Shown one piece after another: positions 50,401 to 60,061 of a stretch of DNA of 64,000 bases. The stretch is taken from NCBI GenBank assembly GCA_030762895.1, contig JAUPTC010000015.1:2956395-3020394 (forward strand), given 5' to 3'. Source of the DNA: Sophora flavescens (taxonomy: Eukaryota; Streptophyta; Magnoliopsida; Fabales; Fabaceae). The notes beneath the pieces were generated by a model. The model was not told where the DNA came from, did not search any database, and saw only the letters and a program-made list of their open reading frames with translations. The translations under genes and the position numbers were made by a program. How positions within the stretch are numbered: the stretch's first letter is position 1; the number at the start of each line of letters is the position of its first letter.

Positions 50401-51550
50401 GTTAAAATTAGAATTAGGGTTTAGGGTTTAAAACAAGGTTGAGTTTAAAATATGGCTTTGGTAAAAAATAGGGTTAAAATTAGGGTTCCGGTCAACATTA
50501 GGGCTTTGGGTTAAAGTTAGGGTTTTGGGTCAAAATTATTGTTTTGTTCTAGATTAGGGTTTTAGTTAAAAATACGGTTTTGGGTAAAAAAAATAAGGTT
50601 AGAATTATGGTTTTGGGTTAAAATTAGGGTTTGGTCGAACTTTGGGTTTAGGGTCAAAATTATGGTTTAGGGTTTGAAATTTGGTTTTGAGTTTTAAATA
50701 TAGGGTTAAAATAGGGTCAAAATAAGGGCTTTGGATAAAATTTTGGGTTTTGGGTCCAAATTAGGGTTTTGGGTCAAAAGTTGGGTTTTGGATCCAAATT
50801 AGGGTTTTTGAACAAAATTAGGGTTTAGGGTATAAATTTGGGTTTTGAGTTTAAAATAGGGTTTTGGGTCAAAAATAGGGATAGAATTCGGGTTTTGGTT
50901 TAAAATTAGGGTTTCGGGTCAAAATTAGGGTTCTAGGTCAGATTTAGGGTTTAGGGTTTGAAATAGGGTTTTGAGTTTAAAATAGGGTTTTGGGTCAAAA
51001 TAGGGTTAGAATCAGTGTTTTGGGTCAAAATTAGGGCTTTGGGTTAAAATTTGGGTTTATGATCAAAATTAGGGTTTAGGGTTTGAAATAGGGTTTTGGC
51101 TCAAAATTTGGGTTTTGGGTCAAAATTTGGGTTTTGGGTCAAAATTTGGGTTTAGGGTTTAAATTAGGGTTTTGAGTTAAAATTAGAATTAGGGTTTAGG
51201 GTTTAAAATAAGGTTGAGTTTAAAATATGGCTTTGGTAAAAAATAGGGTTAAAATTAGGGTTCCGGTCAAAATTAGGGCTTTAGGTTAAAGTTAGGGTTT
51301 TGGGTCAAAATTATTGTTTTGTTCTAGATTAGGGTTTTTAGTTAAAAATACGGTTTTGGGTAAAAAAAATAAGGTTAGAATTAGGGTTTTGGGTTAAAAT
51401 TAGGGTTTCGGGTCGAACTTTGGGTTTAGGGTCAAAATTATGGTTTAGGGTTTGAAATTTGGTTTTGAGTTTTAAATATTGGGTCAAAACAGAGGCTTTG
51501 GATAAAATTTTGGGTTTTGGGTCCAAATTGGGGTTTTGGGTCAAAATTGG
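47400..51550 (+). repeat. 787-bp satellite array with 1,575-bp dimer
   Basis: The anchor GTTCTAGATTAGGG recurs at 47372, 48183, 48971, 49759, 50546 and 51321, spacings of 811, 788, 788, 787 and 775. Units differ from the family's approximately 0.94-kb form by loss of about 150 bp: GAGTTAAAATTAGAATTAGG is followed directly by GTTTAGGGTTTAAAA. Variants alternate. GGGTATTGGG with GGGTTTGTGATC near 48.68 and 50.26 kb, TAAAACAAGGTTGAG near 48.85 and 50.43 kb, and GTCAACATTAGGGC near 48.92 and 50.49 kb mark every second unit. No gene is supported. Confidence 0.88.
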
Positions 51551-53867
51551 GTTTTGGATCCAAATTAGGGTTTTTGTTCAAAATTAGGGTTTAGGATATA
51601 AATTTGGGTTTTGAGTTTAAAATAGGGTTTTGTGTCAAAAATAAGGATAGAATTAGGGTTTGGGTTTAAAATTAGGGTTTGGGTCAATATTAGGGTTCTT
51701 GGTCAGATTTAGGGTTTAGGGTTTGAAATAGGGTTTTGAGTTTAAAATAGGGTTTTGGGTCAAAATAGGGTTAGAATCAGTTTTTTGGGTCAAAATTAGG
51801 GCTTCGGGTTAAAATTAGGGTTTTGGGTTAAAAATCGGGTTTATGATCAAAATTAGGGTTTAGGGTTTGAAATAGGGTTTTAGCTCAAAATTAGGTCTTT
51901 GGGGTTAAAATTTGGGTTTTGGGTCAAAATTTGGGTTTAGGGTTTGAATTAGGGTTTTGAGTTAAAATTAGAATTAGGGTTTAGGGTTTGAAATAGGGTT
52001 CAGGGTTTGAAATAGGGTTTTGAGATAAAAATAGGGTTTCAATTTAAAATTAGGGTTTCAGATCAAAATTAGGGCTCTTGGTCATATTTAGGGTCAAAAT
52101 TAGGGTTTAGGGTTTAAAATAAGGTTGAGTTTAAAATATGGTTTTGGTAAAAATTAGGGTTAAAATTAGGGTTCCGGTGAAAATTAGGGCTTTGGGTTAA
52201 AGTTAGGGTTTTGGGTCGAAATTATTGTTTTGTTCTAGATTAGGGTTTTTTAGTTAAAAATACGGTTTTGTGTAAAAAAATAAGGTTAGAATTAGGGTTT
52301 TGGGTTAAAATTAGGGTTTCGGGTCGAACTTTCGGTTTAGGGTCAAAATTATGGTTTAGGGTTTGAAATTTGGTTTTGAGTTTTAAATATTGGGTCAAAA
52401 TAGGGTCAAAATAGAGGCTTTGGATAAAATATTGGGTTTTGGGTCTTAATTGGGGTTTTGGGTCAAAAGTTGGGTTTTGGATCCAAATTAGGGTTTTTGG
52501 TCAAAATTAGGGTTTAGGGTATAAATTTGGGTTTTGAGTTTAAAATAGGGTTTGGGTCAAAAATAGGGATAGAATTAGGGTTTTGGTTTAAAATTAGGGT
52601 TTCGGGTCAATATTAGGGTTCTAGGTCAGATTTAGGGTTTAGGGTTTGAAATAGGGTTTTGAGTTTAAAATAGGGTTTTGGTTCAAAATAGGGTTAGAAT
52701 CAGTGTTTTGGGTCAAAATTAGGGCTTCGGGTTAAAATTAGGGTTTTGGGTTAAAAATCGGGTTTATGATCAAAATTAGGGTTTAGGGTTTGAAATAGGG
52801 TCTTGGCGCAAAATTAGGTCTTTGGGGTTAAAATTTGGGTTTTGGGTCAAAATTTGGGTTTTGGGTCAAAATTTGGGTTTAGGGTTTGAATTAGGGTTTT
52901 GAGTTAAAATTAGAATTAAGGTTTAGGGTTTGAAATAGGGTTCAGGGTTTGAAATAGGGTTTTGAGATAAAAATAGGGTTTCGATTTAAAATTAGGGGTT
53001 CGGATCAAAATTAGGGTTCTTTGTCATATTTAGGGTCAAAATTAGGGTTTAGGGTTTAAAATAAGGTTGAGTTTAAATTATGGTTTGGGTAAAAAATAGG
53101 GTTATAATTAGGGTTTCCGGTCAAAATTAGGGCTTTGGGTTAAAGTTAGGGTTTTTGGTCAAAATTATTGTTTTTGTTCTAGATTAGGGTTTTTTAGTTA
53201 AAAATACGGTTTTGGGTAAAAAAAATAAGTTTAGAATTAGGGTTTTGGGTTAAAATTAGGGTTTCGGGGTCAAACTTTGGGTTTAGGGTCAAAATTATGG
53301 TTTAGGGTTTGAAATTTGGTTTTGAGTTTTAAATATTGGGTCAAAATGGGGTCAAAATAGAGGCTTTGGATAAAATTTTGGGTTTTGGGTCCAAATTGGG
53401 GTTTTGGGTCAAAAGTTGGGTTTTGGATCCAAATTAGGGTTTTTGGTCAAAATTAGGTTTAGGGTTTAAATTTGGGTTTTGAGTTTAAAATAGGGTTTTG
53501 GATCAAAAATAGGGATAGAATTAGGGTTTTGGTTTAAAATTAGGGTTTCGGGTCAATAGTAGGGTTATAGGTCAGATTTAGGGTTTAGGGTTTGAAATAG
53601 GGTTTTGAGTTTAAAATAGGGTTTTGGGGCAAAATATGGTTAGAATCAGTGTTTTGGTTCAAAATTAGGGCTTCAGGTTAAAATTAGGGTTTTGGGTTAA
53701 AAATCGGGTTTATGATCAAAATTAGGGTTCAGGGTTTGAAATTGGGTTTTGGCTCAAAATTAGGTCTTTGGGGTTAAAATTTGGGGTTTGGGTCAAAATT
53801 TGGGTTTAGGGTTTGAATTAGGGTTTTGAGTTAAAAATTAGGTTAGAATTAGGGTTTAGGGTTTGAA
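51550..53867 (+). repeat. Satellite units of about 0.91-0.94 kb
   Basis: The GTTCTAGATT anchor is at 51321, 52232 and 53176, spacings of 911 and 944. The approximately 150 bp missing from the 787-bp units is present again (GGGTTCAGGGTTTG, GAGATAAAAATAGGG and GGTCATATTTAGGG in order). Subtracting the LINE and one target-site copy, the next anchor at 60074 is about 932 bp on. The array was therefore continuous before the LINE inserted. Confidence 0.88.
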
Positions 53868-53879
53868 ATAGGGTTCAGG
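53868..53879 (+). repeat. Target-site duplication, left copy
   Basis: ATAGGGTTCAGG lies directly before the LINE's poly(T) (its poly(A) tail read on the other strand). It is identical to the 12 bp at 59834-59845. Confidence 0.85.
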
Positions 53880-54089
53880 TTTTTTTTTAAGTATATATAT
53901 ATATTTTTATTTTTATTTTTTGATTATAAAAATAAGGAGGCGTGCAAAAGCATCACAATAGAGGCTAACATCCCAACTAGGTTGGCACCTTAGCCACTAT
54001 CCATCATATCCAGCACACCCCAATTTATTCGAAAATAAGAAAACAAAACAATACAAGAGCATGGAGGGGCATGGACCTAACCCATGAAG
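53880..54089 (-). other. LINE 3' untranslated region and poly(A) tail
   Basis: This is the sense-strand tail after the ORF2 stop. It ends in A-rich DNA with a (TA)n run (53891-53904), two AATAAA hexamers (complement of 53906-53911 and 53912-53917), and a terminal run of nine A (complement of 53880-53888) that meets the target-site duplication. This is the expected end structure for target-primed reverse transcription. Confidence 0.85.
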
Positions 54090-54129
54090 TCACTTAAAGC
54101 TAAAATTAGGGAGACCTACCCTATTCTTA

Positions 54130-54560
54130 CAAAAATCATCCCTAATGAAATTAGGGATTAAATCCCACCAACAGAATCCATGAATAGACAGTCCATGATT
54201 GGCAATTTTATCTGCACAGATATTGCCCTCACGAAAAATATGATAGTAGCCAAAACGCATATCTTTTATAATGGTCATGCAGTTAATCCATCTATTCCTA
54301 AGTTTCCAAGGAACCATTGAGGGAGAGGAGATTGCCGAGAGTACTAGTTTTGAGTCACATTCCAGCCATAACAACCACCCTTTTTTTATGAGCAATTTCA
54401 ATTGCCAAGATTGCACCCATTAACTTAGCATAAAAAGTAGTAGTGACACCAAGGTTGGCTGCAAAGCAACCAAGAGTGGCAGCACTATGATCGCGAAAAA
54501 TGCCACCACAAGCAGAAGGGCCTGGAGCACCTCTAGCTGCCCCATCAGTATTGTACTTGA
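54130..54560 (-). other. ORF2 RNase H domain (broken)
   Basis: This is a plant LINE-type RNase H, which would remove the RNA strand from the hybrid. NTDGA (D1221), LECDS (D1284) and ADKIANHG supply three expected acidic positions. The conserved Glu of the usual AELMGA-like helix reads Lys here (AAG at 54424-54426, residue 1261), consistent with one G-to-A change. A one-base gain in an A7 run at 54381-54387 then shifts the frame, so the second half is read in another frame to the stop at 54090-54092. Confidence 0.85.
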
Positions 54561-54899
54561 CCTAGTAACAGGGAGGAGGATGCTATAGAACTTCTATAAT
54601 TTGGGGAGCTCGGTTGGGATGGCAGCTGACTCTAAACGCCTTTAATAACCTAAACTCCTGCAAAGAAGATGAAGCTGTGCCTTTACTTAGGTTACCCGTG
54701 AGGCTAACCTTAGCAAGGATCAGGCTTTTGGTAACTTGCAAGGGAATAAGCTTGTCTTCAAACCTGGATTTATTCCTGCAGTGCCAAATTGGCCAGATGA
54801 TGTTGGATATAGCAGCAATCAGAAGATCCTTGACTTGAGAGCTCCATTGATGCTCACAGATTGATAAAACAGTAAGCATTGAGGCTGAATCAATTGTCA

Positions 54900-55150
54900 T
54901 GCTACCTGAGTTGCTCAGCCAGGACCATAAATCCTTAGCAAAGGCGCATTGAAAGAAAAGATGAGTAGTTGTTTCATAACTACAACCACATAAGTTACAT
55001 CTAGATACCACCATGCAGCCGTTAGCCCATAGATTTTCATCAGTAGGCATACGGTTATGAAGGATCCTCCAAACCAGGAAGGAGTTGGAAGGTGGAACAC
55101 AATTATTCCAAGAAACAACTTGTCCATTGCTATTGAGGAACTGAAAAGCA
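54900..55150 (-). other. ORF2 zf-RVT zinc-binding domain
   Basis: This is the zinc-binding module that follows RT in plant LINEs. FLVWRILHNRMPTDENL leads into a Cys/His cluster (CNLCGC, then HLFFQC; residues 1070, 1073, 1082, 1087), followed by AKDLWSWL. The cluster is intact. A TGA at 55180-55182 interrupts the frame just upstream. Confidence 0.85.
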
Positions 55151-56009
55151 TCCTTCAAAGTTAGAGAGCCCGATTCATTTCAGCACCACACACGAGTGTC
55201 CTTACAAGGGGAGGAAGGGATACTGATGTGCTTGAGTTCTTCAGCAATAGCTGGGCAGTGTTGTAGTATAATACTTGGTATGAACCAAGAGTTATTATGC
55301 AGGAAGTCCTTGACCTTAGCATTTAAGGAGGAGTGTAAGTGTACTGGAAGAGATAGCAAGGAGTTCAATGACTTGGATAACCACACATCATTCCAAAAGT
55401 TTATGTCAGAACCATCTCCAAGCAACCATGAAGAGTTTTCAAGAACTGAAATCAGATGAGGTTTAATCCCTGTCCAGATTGAGGAGGATATAGAATATTG
55501 TACAACTGATTTTCCCCTCATTACTCTTGCTCACAGAAGACAGGCCCACTGCTCAGATGAAGAAATGAAGTCCCAGCATAATTTAAACATAGAAGCATTG
55601 TTAACAGCTCTTAAAGATCTAACTCCAAGACCTCCCTCAGCTTCAGGTTTGCACAATTTCTACCAAGCAACTGTCACAGTTTTCTTAATATCTGTATTAC
55701 CAGACCAGATGAAATTTCTCAGCCAGCCATCAATAGATTTCAACAAGCTTGAAGGCCATGAGTAAACCTGAAAGCTATACATCATCATACCAATAACCAC
55801 AGATTTGACAAGTTGAACTCTTCCCATGATTGATAACATACAACCTTTCCATGTGACTAATTTAGATTTGATCCTATCTGCCATGGACTGCAAGTAGGAC
55901 TTCCTTGGCTTACCTTTAAACAAAGGCAAACCAAGATAAGTGAAGGGAAACCTACCAGCAGTGAAACCTAATGCATTAGCAATGGAAGACATTCTATTGG
56001 CCGAAATGT

Positions 56010-56830
56010 TACCTGCATAAAACCTGGACTTTGGAAGGTTAACCATTTGGCCAGAAGCCTCCCCATACTCCTTAAAGAGAGACATTAGGATGGACAAATT
56101 CTGTGTGGAGGCTCTACAGAAGATGAGGATATCATCAGCATACAAGATATGACTTGGAGGTCTGAAGCCTCTAGGGCCAGCCATTGTGTTGAGCTTTCCT
56201 TCTTGGACTAGCTTGCAAATAGCCCTGCTCAATACATTTTCTGCAATACAAAATAAAAGAGGGGACAAGGGATCTCCCTGCCTAACCCCCCTCTTACAAG
56301 AGAAAAATCCAACTGACTTGCCATTGACACCAATAGAGAGCTTGACTGATTTCAGAATGGTCTCTATCCACTGACAGAACTTGTCATCAAAGCCAAAAGA
56401 GTGGAGAACCTTCAAAAGGAAAGTCCAATCCATGGTGTCAAAAGCCTTCTTGACATCAATCTTCAAGGCTATATTGCCACCAAAAGCCCTTTTGTCCAAC
56501 ATATTTACACATTCAGAAGCAGTGCAAAGACAATCAATAATATACCTACCTTGGTTGAATCCTTTTTTATTTTCATAGATGATCTTAGGAGCTACCCTAG
56601 CCAGCCTGTCTGCAATGACTTTAGTGATGATTTTGAACTGGAAGTTAGCCAAGGCAATAGGCCTAAAGTCCTCCACTCTATCAGCACCTTGAGTTTTAGG
56701 GATTAGAACCACCAAGTTAGAGTTTAGGTTGGGCAATAACCAACCCTGCTCAAAAAACTGAATGACAGCTTTGCAAACATCATGTTGAACAATCTCCCAA
56801 TAATTTTGAAAGAAGAAACCCCCAAACCCA
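56010..56830 (-). other. ORF2 reverse transcriptase domain
   Basis: This domain copies the LINE RNA onto the nicked target. In order it has GSGAPGPDGF, VVLIPK, DFRPIALANF, the first catalytic Asp (D584, in IDVKKAFDTMDW), RGVRQGDPLSPLLF, the catalytic pair in YADD (D691, D692), and TYLGLPL just downstream (about 55,940). All core motifs look intact and no stop falls inside the domain. Confidence 0.93.
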
Positions 56831-57499
56831 TCAGGCCCCGGGGCACCACTGCCATTCAAGGAAAACACAACATTCTTCACCTCTTCAAGGGAGGGCATGT
56901 GGGTTAACATTAGATTATCCTCTCTGGAGACCATCCGAGTTACAATTCTGTCAACTAGGTCATTGTTTCTGCATTGATTTTCAGAACTGAACAGCCCAGT
57001 GTAATAATTCAATATATGATCCTCTATATCCTTTGCATCAAGTAGAACTTGATCATCCTTTCTGAGCAAGGAGTTTTGCTTAGAGACATTCCTTATCTTG
57101 GTGATCCTATGAAAACATTCAGTGTTCCTATCACCTTGAGTATGCCAATCAATTATAGATTTTTCTTTCCAGAATTCTTCTTGACAATGCAAAGCATATT
57201 GCAGTTCAGTTTGGGCCTGCTTTTCTTGCTCAAACAGTAAATCAGTCATTCCTGTAGAACTGATTGTTTGCTGAATGCTGTCAACCTTTGCCATAGCAGA
57301 CTCAACTTTGATGTTCACATTTCCAAAAGAATCTTTATTCCAGCTTTTGAGTCTCCCTTTTAACAGTTTTAATTTCTGAGACAATATGAACATAGGACAT
57401 CCTGTTACCTCAGTGTTCCAAACCTCTTCAATTATACTAGTGCAGTCAGGATTTGAAGCCCACATTTTCATGAATTTGAAGGAAGAACTAAAGTTCCTA

Positions 57500-58206
57500 T
57501 CCTCTTTTTTCAATGACAAAAGCAAGGGATAATGATCAGATTTACTTCTAGGGAGTGTGCAACAAGCAACACTAGACCAAAAACTCAACCATTTGTCATT
57601 GCAAACAACTCTATCAAGCCTTTTCTCTGTTAAAGCATTACCTATTCTGCCATTAGACGAAGTGAATTGAGCACCACGGGTCATCATATGAGAAAGATTG
57701 CAACTGTCTGACCATAGCTTAAACTCCTCCGAAGCAATCCTCAAAGGTAAGCAACCACCCCTTTGCTCATGAGCACCAAGGACCACATTGTAATCACCAA
57801 TGCAACACCAGGGGCCATCATTGACTTGCTGCAGTGCCAACAGTTCAGCCCACAACTCTCTTCTTTTCTGGTAATTTGTGCTGGCATAGATAGCTTAAAT
57901 GAAAATTTCTTGATATTCTATCTTTAATGAGAAAGAGACCTACTGATTAGAGCAAGCAAGAACAGTCGGATGCAAGGATGCATGATAGATACACCAAAGA
58001 TTAGGCAAGAGAGGATTCCTATCATTAACTGCAAAAACTTTAAGACTGAGTTTTGTCCAAAACCTGTCAGGAAATTGAGCAATGCTAATCCAAGGCTCAG
58101 CAATGAAGATTAGCTCAGGCTTATTAGAAACCATAAATTTCTTCAAAACTAACCTAGTATCTAGGTTGTCAATTCCTCTAACATTCCAGAATAGGAACTT
58201 CATCAT
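57500..58206 (-). other. ORF2 endonuclease domain (degenerate)
   Basis: This is an exonuclease-endonuclease-phosphatase fold of the L1 type, which nicks target DNA to prime reverse transcription. It shows N8 (WNVRG), E37, D138 and N140 (GDYN), the RLDR segment, and D224/H225 (SDH) that form the active site in this family. Two stops, 15 codons apart (57940-57942 and 57895-57897), cut the domain in the middle. The sequence after them (AIYAST then RRELWAEL) is in the same frame. Confidence 0.88.
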
Positions 58207-59777
58207 GCAAAGTTAACAGGTCCAGCCCTGTGTCGGACTTTTGATTTACCAGCTTTTGCAAGAGCTGTCTGTTTTTTCCTCAGTTTTTTCTTTTGAGATT
58301 TTGAGAGGAACACTTCAAAATTACCTTGTTCTGGAAGAACTACATTAGCATCAAGACATTCCTCTTCCACATCAGTCTCTTCCTCCTCAATACCATTGCT
58401 CCAGAATTTAGACACAATCCTGACATCTTGCTGAGCTTGATGAGGAAGCATATCCACCTGAGAAGGTACAATTGCATTAACTCTCTGAGGTATGGAGTTG
58501 ACCTGCATGTTGTTTTCTATGCCTCCCATTGATTCAGAGACATGACTAATGGATTGCACTCCAATTCCAATATTTTCTGCACCATCAATTGGAGTCTGAA
58601 ATCCAGGATCAGTTAAAACTCTAGCTGCCTGGGGAGATTCCGGATGTATTGATTCATCATATTCAGAGGAATTCTCGGCACCATCCTCCTGAATTCTTTG
58701 AGGACTCACTACATCATTAACAATCTGTTGCACTACTGCATTATCCTTTTCTGGAATACATCCGGTAGTAACAGCCGTAATGTGGTTTAGAGCATGTTTT
58801 CCACCATTAACTGGATCATGATCAGAATCTTCCTTGCCACCAATCACGTGATCAGAAGTAATCATATCTGCAACATCTGATTTCTTGACAGTAGGCTGTT
58901 TAGGAACGTATGCAGTTCTTGTTTTCTGATATAAAGGTTGTTCCTTTCGGGATTCAATGCTGTTAATATTTCTCTTGCATTCCCCAGCAGCATGCCCTAT
59001 CGAAAGACAACAAGAACAAAAGGAGGGGAGTTTTTCATAGTCAAAAGTAACATAAAATGCATGAGTCTCCCTTTCCACCCTGATACCATTTGGGATAGGG
59101 ACGGAGAGATCAATATCAACTAGGATTCTGGCATAGTGGCCAAAGACTTTGTTTTTTGTGGATTCATCTAGAGCAATTGGAGTGCCTATTCCATTTGCAA
59201 TCTCAAAAAGAATTTTCGGCCTCGAATACTCCATAGGCAGATCATAAATTCGAACCCAAGATTGAACGTGAGTTTGTTTTTGAAGATTTGGATTAAAATC
59301 TGGACTCCATTGATAAAGCCTAAGCATGCCTGGTTGTAAATTCCAAGATCCAACAGTCCAAACACTACGCAGATCTTCTAAGGATGCGAAATTGAATTCA
59401 TAATATCCTTTACCCAAAGGAATCATGCGCCATTGACCAATTGGATTCCATAGTTTCGATAGCTTGTCTCTCAAGTCTTGGAACTTGATTGGCTGATTGC
59501 CTTTCTGAAGGATCAATCGACCATGTAAACTAATTTTGCTACTTTCTAATCCGAGCTTGTATTCCTCTTCAAAGATTTTTATTGAGATCGTGTCTCCTAT
59601 CAGTCGTGGCTTGGGCAACTGACTTATAGGGATGTCGAAAGAGTTAGAAAGCGCCTGGGCAAAGGATTTCTTTTGTGCAGGAAGAGAAGATGGAGATGAA
59701 GTAGAAGGCAAGGGTGAGGGGGCAAGAGGCTGAAGGAAGGGCCATGGGTAGACGGAGCCATGAACAACCATGATCAT
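58203..59777 (-). CDS. LINE ORF1 protein, DUF4283 and zinc knuckle, intact
   Basis: The 524-residue product would be the RNA-binding partner that packages the LINE transcript. A Pro/Ser-rich N-terminus (about 8-35) is followed by a DUF4283-type region (about 70-215: KPRLIGDTISIKIF, GQWRMIPLGKGYYEFNF, VQSWVRIYDLPMEY). A CX2CX4HX4C knuckle follows at C254, C257, H262 and C267. A long polar, acidic stretch comes next, and the end is Lys/Arg-rich (SKSQKKKLRKKQ). The chosen start is the first ATG after the LINE border; ATG codon 3 is an alternative. The frame has no stop, unlike ORF2. Its TGA (58203-58205) overlaps the ORF2 ATG by 4 nt. Family assignment is from motif recognition; whether it is expressed is unknown. 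Confidence 0.92.
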   Translation of the reverse strand: MIMVVHGSVYPWPFLQPLAPSPLPSTSSPSSLPAQKKSFAQALSNSFDIPISQLPKPRLIGDTISIKIFEEEYKLGLESSKISLHGRLILQKGNQPIKFQDLRDKLSKLWNPIGQWRMIPLGKGYYEFNFASLEDLRSVWTVGSWNLQPGMLRLYQWSPDFNPNLQKQTHVQSWVRIYDLPMEYSRPKILFEIANGIGTPIALDESTKNKVFGHYARILVDIDLSVPIPNGIRVERETHAFYVTFDYEKLPSFCSCCLSIGHAAGECKRNINSIESRKEQPLYQKTRTAYVPKQPTVKKSDVADMITSDHVIGGKEDSDHDPVNGGKHALNHITAVTTGCIPEKDNAVVQQIVNDVVSPQRIQEDGAENSSEYDESIHPESPQAARVLTDPGFQTPIDGAENIGIGVQSISHVSESMGGIENNMQVNSIPQRVNAIVPSQVDMLPHQAQQDVRIVSKFWSNGIEEEETDVEEECLDANVVLPEQGNFEVFLSKSQKKKLRKKQTALAKAGKSKVRHRAGPVNFA

Positions 59778-59833
59778 GCAAACCCTAGATTTTCATGCAA
59801 CAACAAACCCAAGCAGAGCGTCGTTCACCATTG
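59778..59833 (-). other. LINE 5' leader with a telobox-like motif
   Basis: This is the sequence between the right target-site copy and the ORF1 ATG, about 56 bp and short for a complete 5' UTR. AAACCCTAG lies on the + strand at 59780-59788, the core of the plant telobox found in many plant promoters and leaders. Its closeness to satellite wording may be chance. No TATA-like box is evident. Confidence 0.6.
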
Positions 59834-59845
59834 ATAGGGTTCAGG
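59834..59845 (+). repeat. Target-site duplication, right copy
   Basis: ATAGGGTTCAGG, identical to 53868-53879, directly follows the LINE's 5' end. Collapsing one copy restores GAAATAGGGTTCAGGGTTT, the wording found at this place in neighbouring satellite units (for example near 52,930). Confidence 0.85.
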
Positions 59846-60061
59846 GTTTAAATAGGGTTTTGAGATAAAAATAGGGTTTCGATTTAAAATTAGGTTTTCG
59901 GGTCAATATTAGGGTTCTTGGTCATATTTAGGGTCAAAATTAGGGTTTAGGGTTTAAATTAAGGTTGAGTTTAAAATATGGTTTGGGTAAAAAATAGGGT
60001 TAAAATTAGGGTTTCCGGTCAAAATTAGGGCTTTGGGTTAAAATTAGGGTTTTGGGTCAAA
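59846..60061 (+). repeat. Satellite resuming after the LINE
   Basis: This is the continuation of the interrupted unit of about 0.93 kb, in the same order as at 52,950-53,170 (GAGATAAAAATAGGGTTTCG, GGTCATATTTAGGG, TTAAGGTTGAG, TTTCCGGTCAAAATTAGGG). Polarity is unchanged from the left flank. No gene is seen. Confidence 0.88.

Larger units (their letters stand above)
54090..58206 (-). pseudogene. LINE ORF2 polyprotein (EN-RT-zf-RVT-RNase H), inactivated
   Basis: This reads as about 1,372 codons in essentially one frame, a full-length plant L1 ORF2. The endonuclease part shows WNVRG (residues 7-11), E37 in IAEPW, GDYN at 137-140 and SDH at 223-225. Reverse transcriptase shows GPDG, D584 in the AFDTMDW block, GDPLSPLLF and YADD at 689-692. 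The zf-RVT Cys/His cluster is C1070, C1073, H1082, C1087. RNase H shows NTDGA with D1221, LECDS, and a last acidic residue in CADKIANHG. Breaks are stops at 57940-57942 (TAG), 57895-57897 (TAA), 55660-55662 (TAG), 55531-55533 (TGA), 55180-55182 (TGA), 54583-54585 (TAG) and 54562-54564 (TAG), plus a 1-nt gain in an A7 run (54381-54387) that shifts frame inside RNase H. The frame is open between 55663 and 57894, covering the later endonuclease and all of RT. The start ATG overlaps the ORF1 stop (ATGA). Confidence 0.93.
53880..59833 (-). mobile_element. L1-type plant LINE, full length, degenerate
   Basis: This is a non-LTR retrotransposon of about 5.95 kb on the minus strand, inserted in the satellite. 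In sense order it has a short leader of about 56 bp, ORF1 (DUF4283 domain and CX2CX4HX4C knuckle), ORF2 (apurinic-type endonuclease, reverse transcriptase, zf-RVT, RNase H), an approximately 200-bp 3' end with AATAAA motifs, and a poly(A) tail abutting the duplicated target. This domain set is known from plant L1 elements with an acquired RNase H. Base composition changes sharply at both borders: C becomes common and the G/T bias stops. ORF2 carries seven stops and a frameshift, so this copy could not mobilise itself. The 5' end may be complete or slightly trimmed; I cannot tell without a family consensus. Confidence 0.95.

Noticed and set aside
46191..51544. Repeated minus-strand reading frames of 65-68 codons (TQNPNFDPKPK-like) in the satellite
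   Set aside because: They follow the repeat period, begin at TTG-type codons in the cases checked, and have the composition expected from reading the C/A-rich strand. There is no domain, no plausible start context and no conserved stop. A similar frame at 19531-19713 has the same origin.
54614..59123. Plus-strand and other-frame open stretches inside the LINE (for example 55196-55459, 56401-56706, 58326-58532)
   Set aside because: They lie antisense to, or out of frame with, ORF1 and ORF2, which have clear domain motifs. They show no motif of their own.
53880..59833. LTR retrotransposon or endogenous pararetrovirus
   Set aside because: There are no long terminal repeats, no protease or integrase, and no movement or coat protein motifs. 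The L1-type endonuclease, poly(A) end and short target duplication fit a LINE.
53868..59845. Telomere-specific LINE (targeting like insect TRAS/SART elements)
   Set aside because: One insertion in telomere-like DNA is not evidence of targeting. This satellite is so abundant here that a random insertion is likely. The genome-wide target spectrum of the family would be needed.
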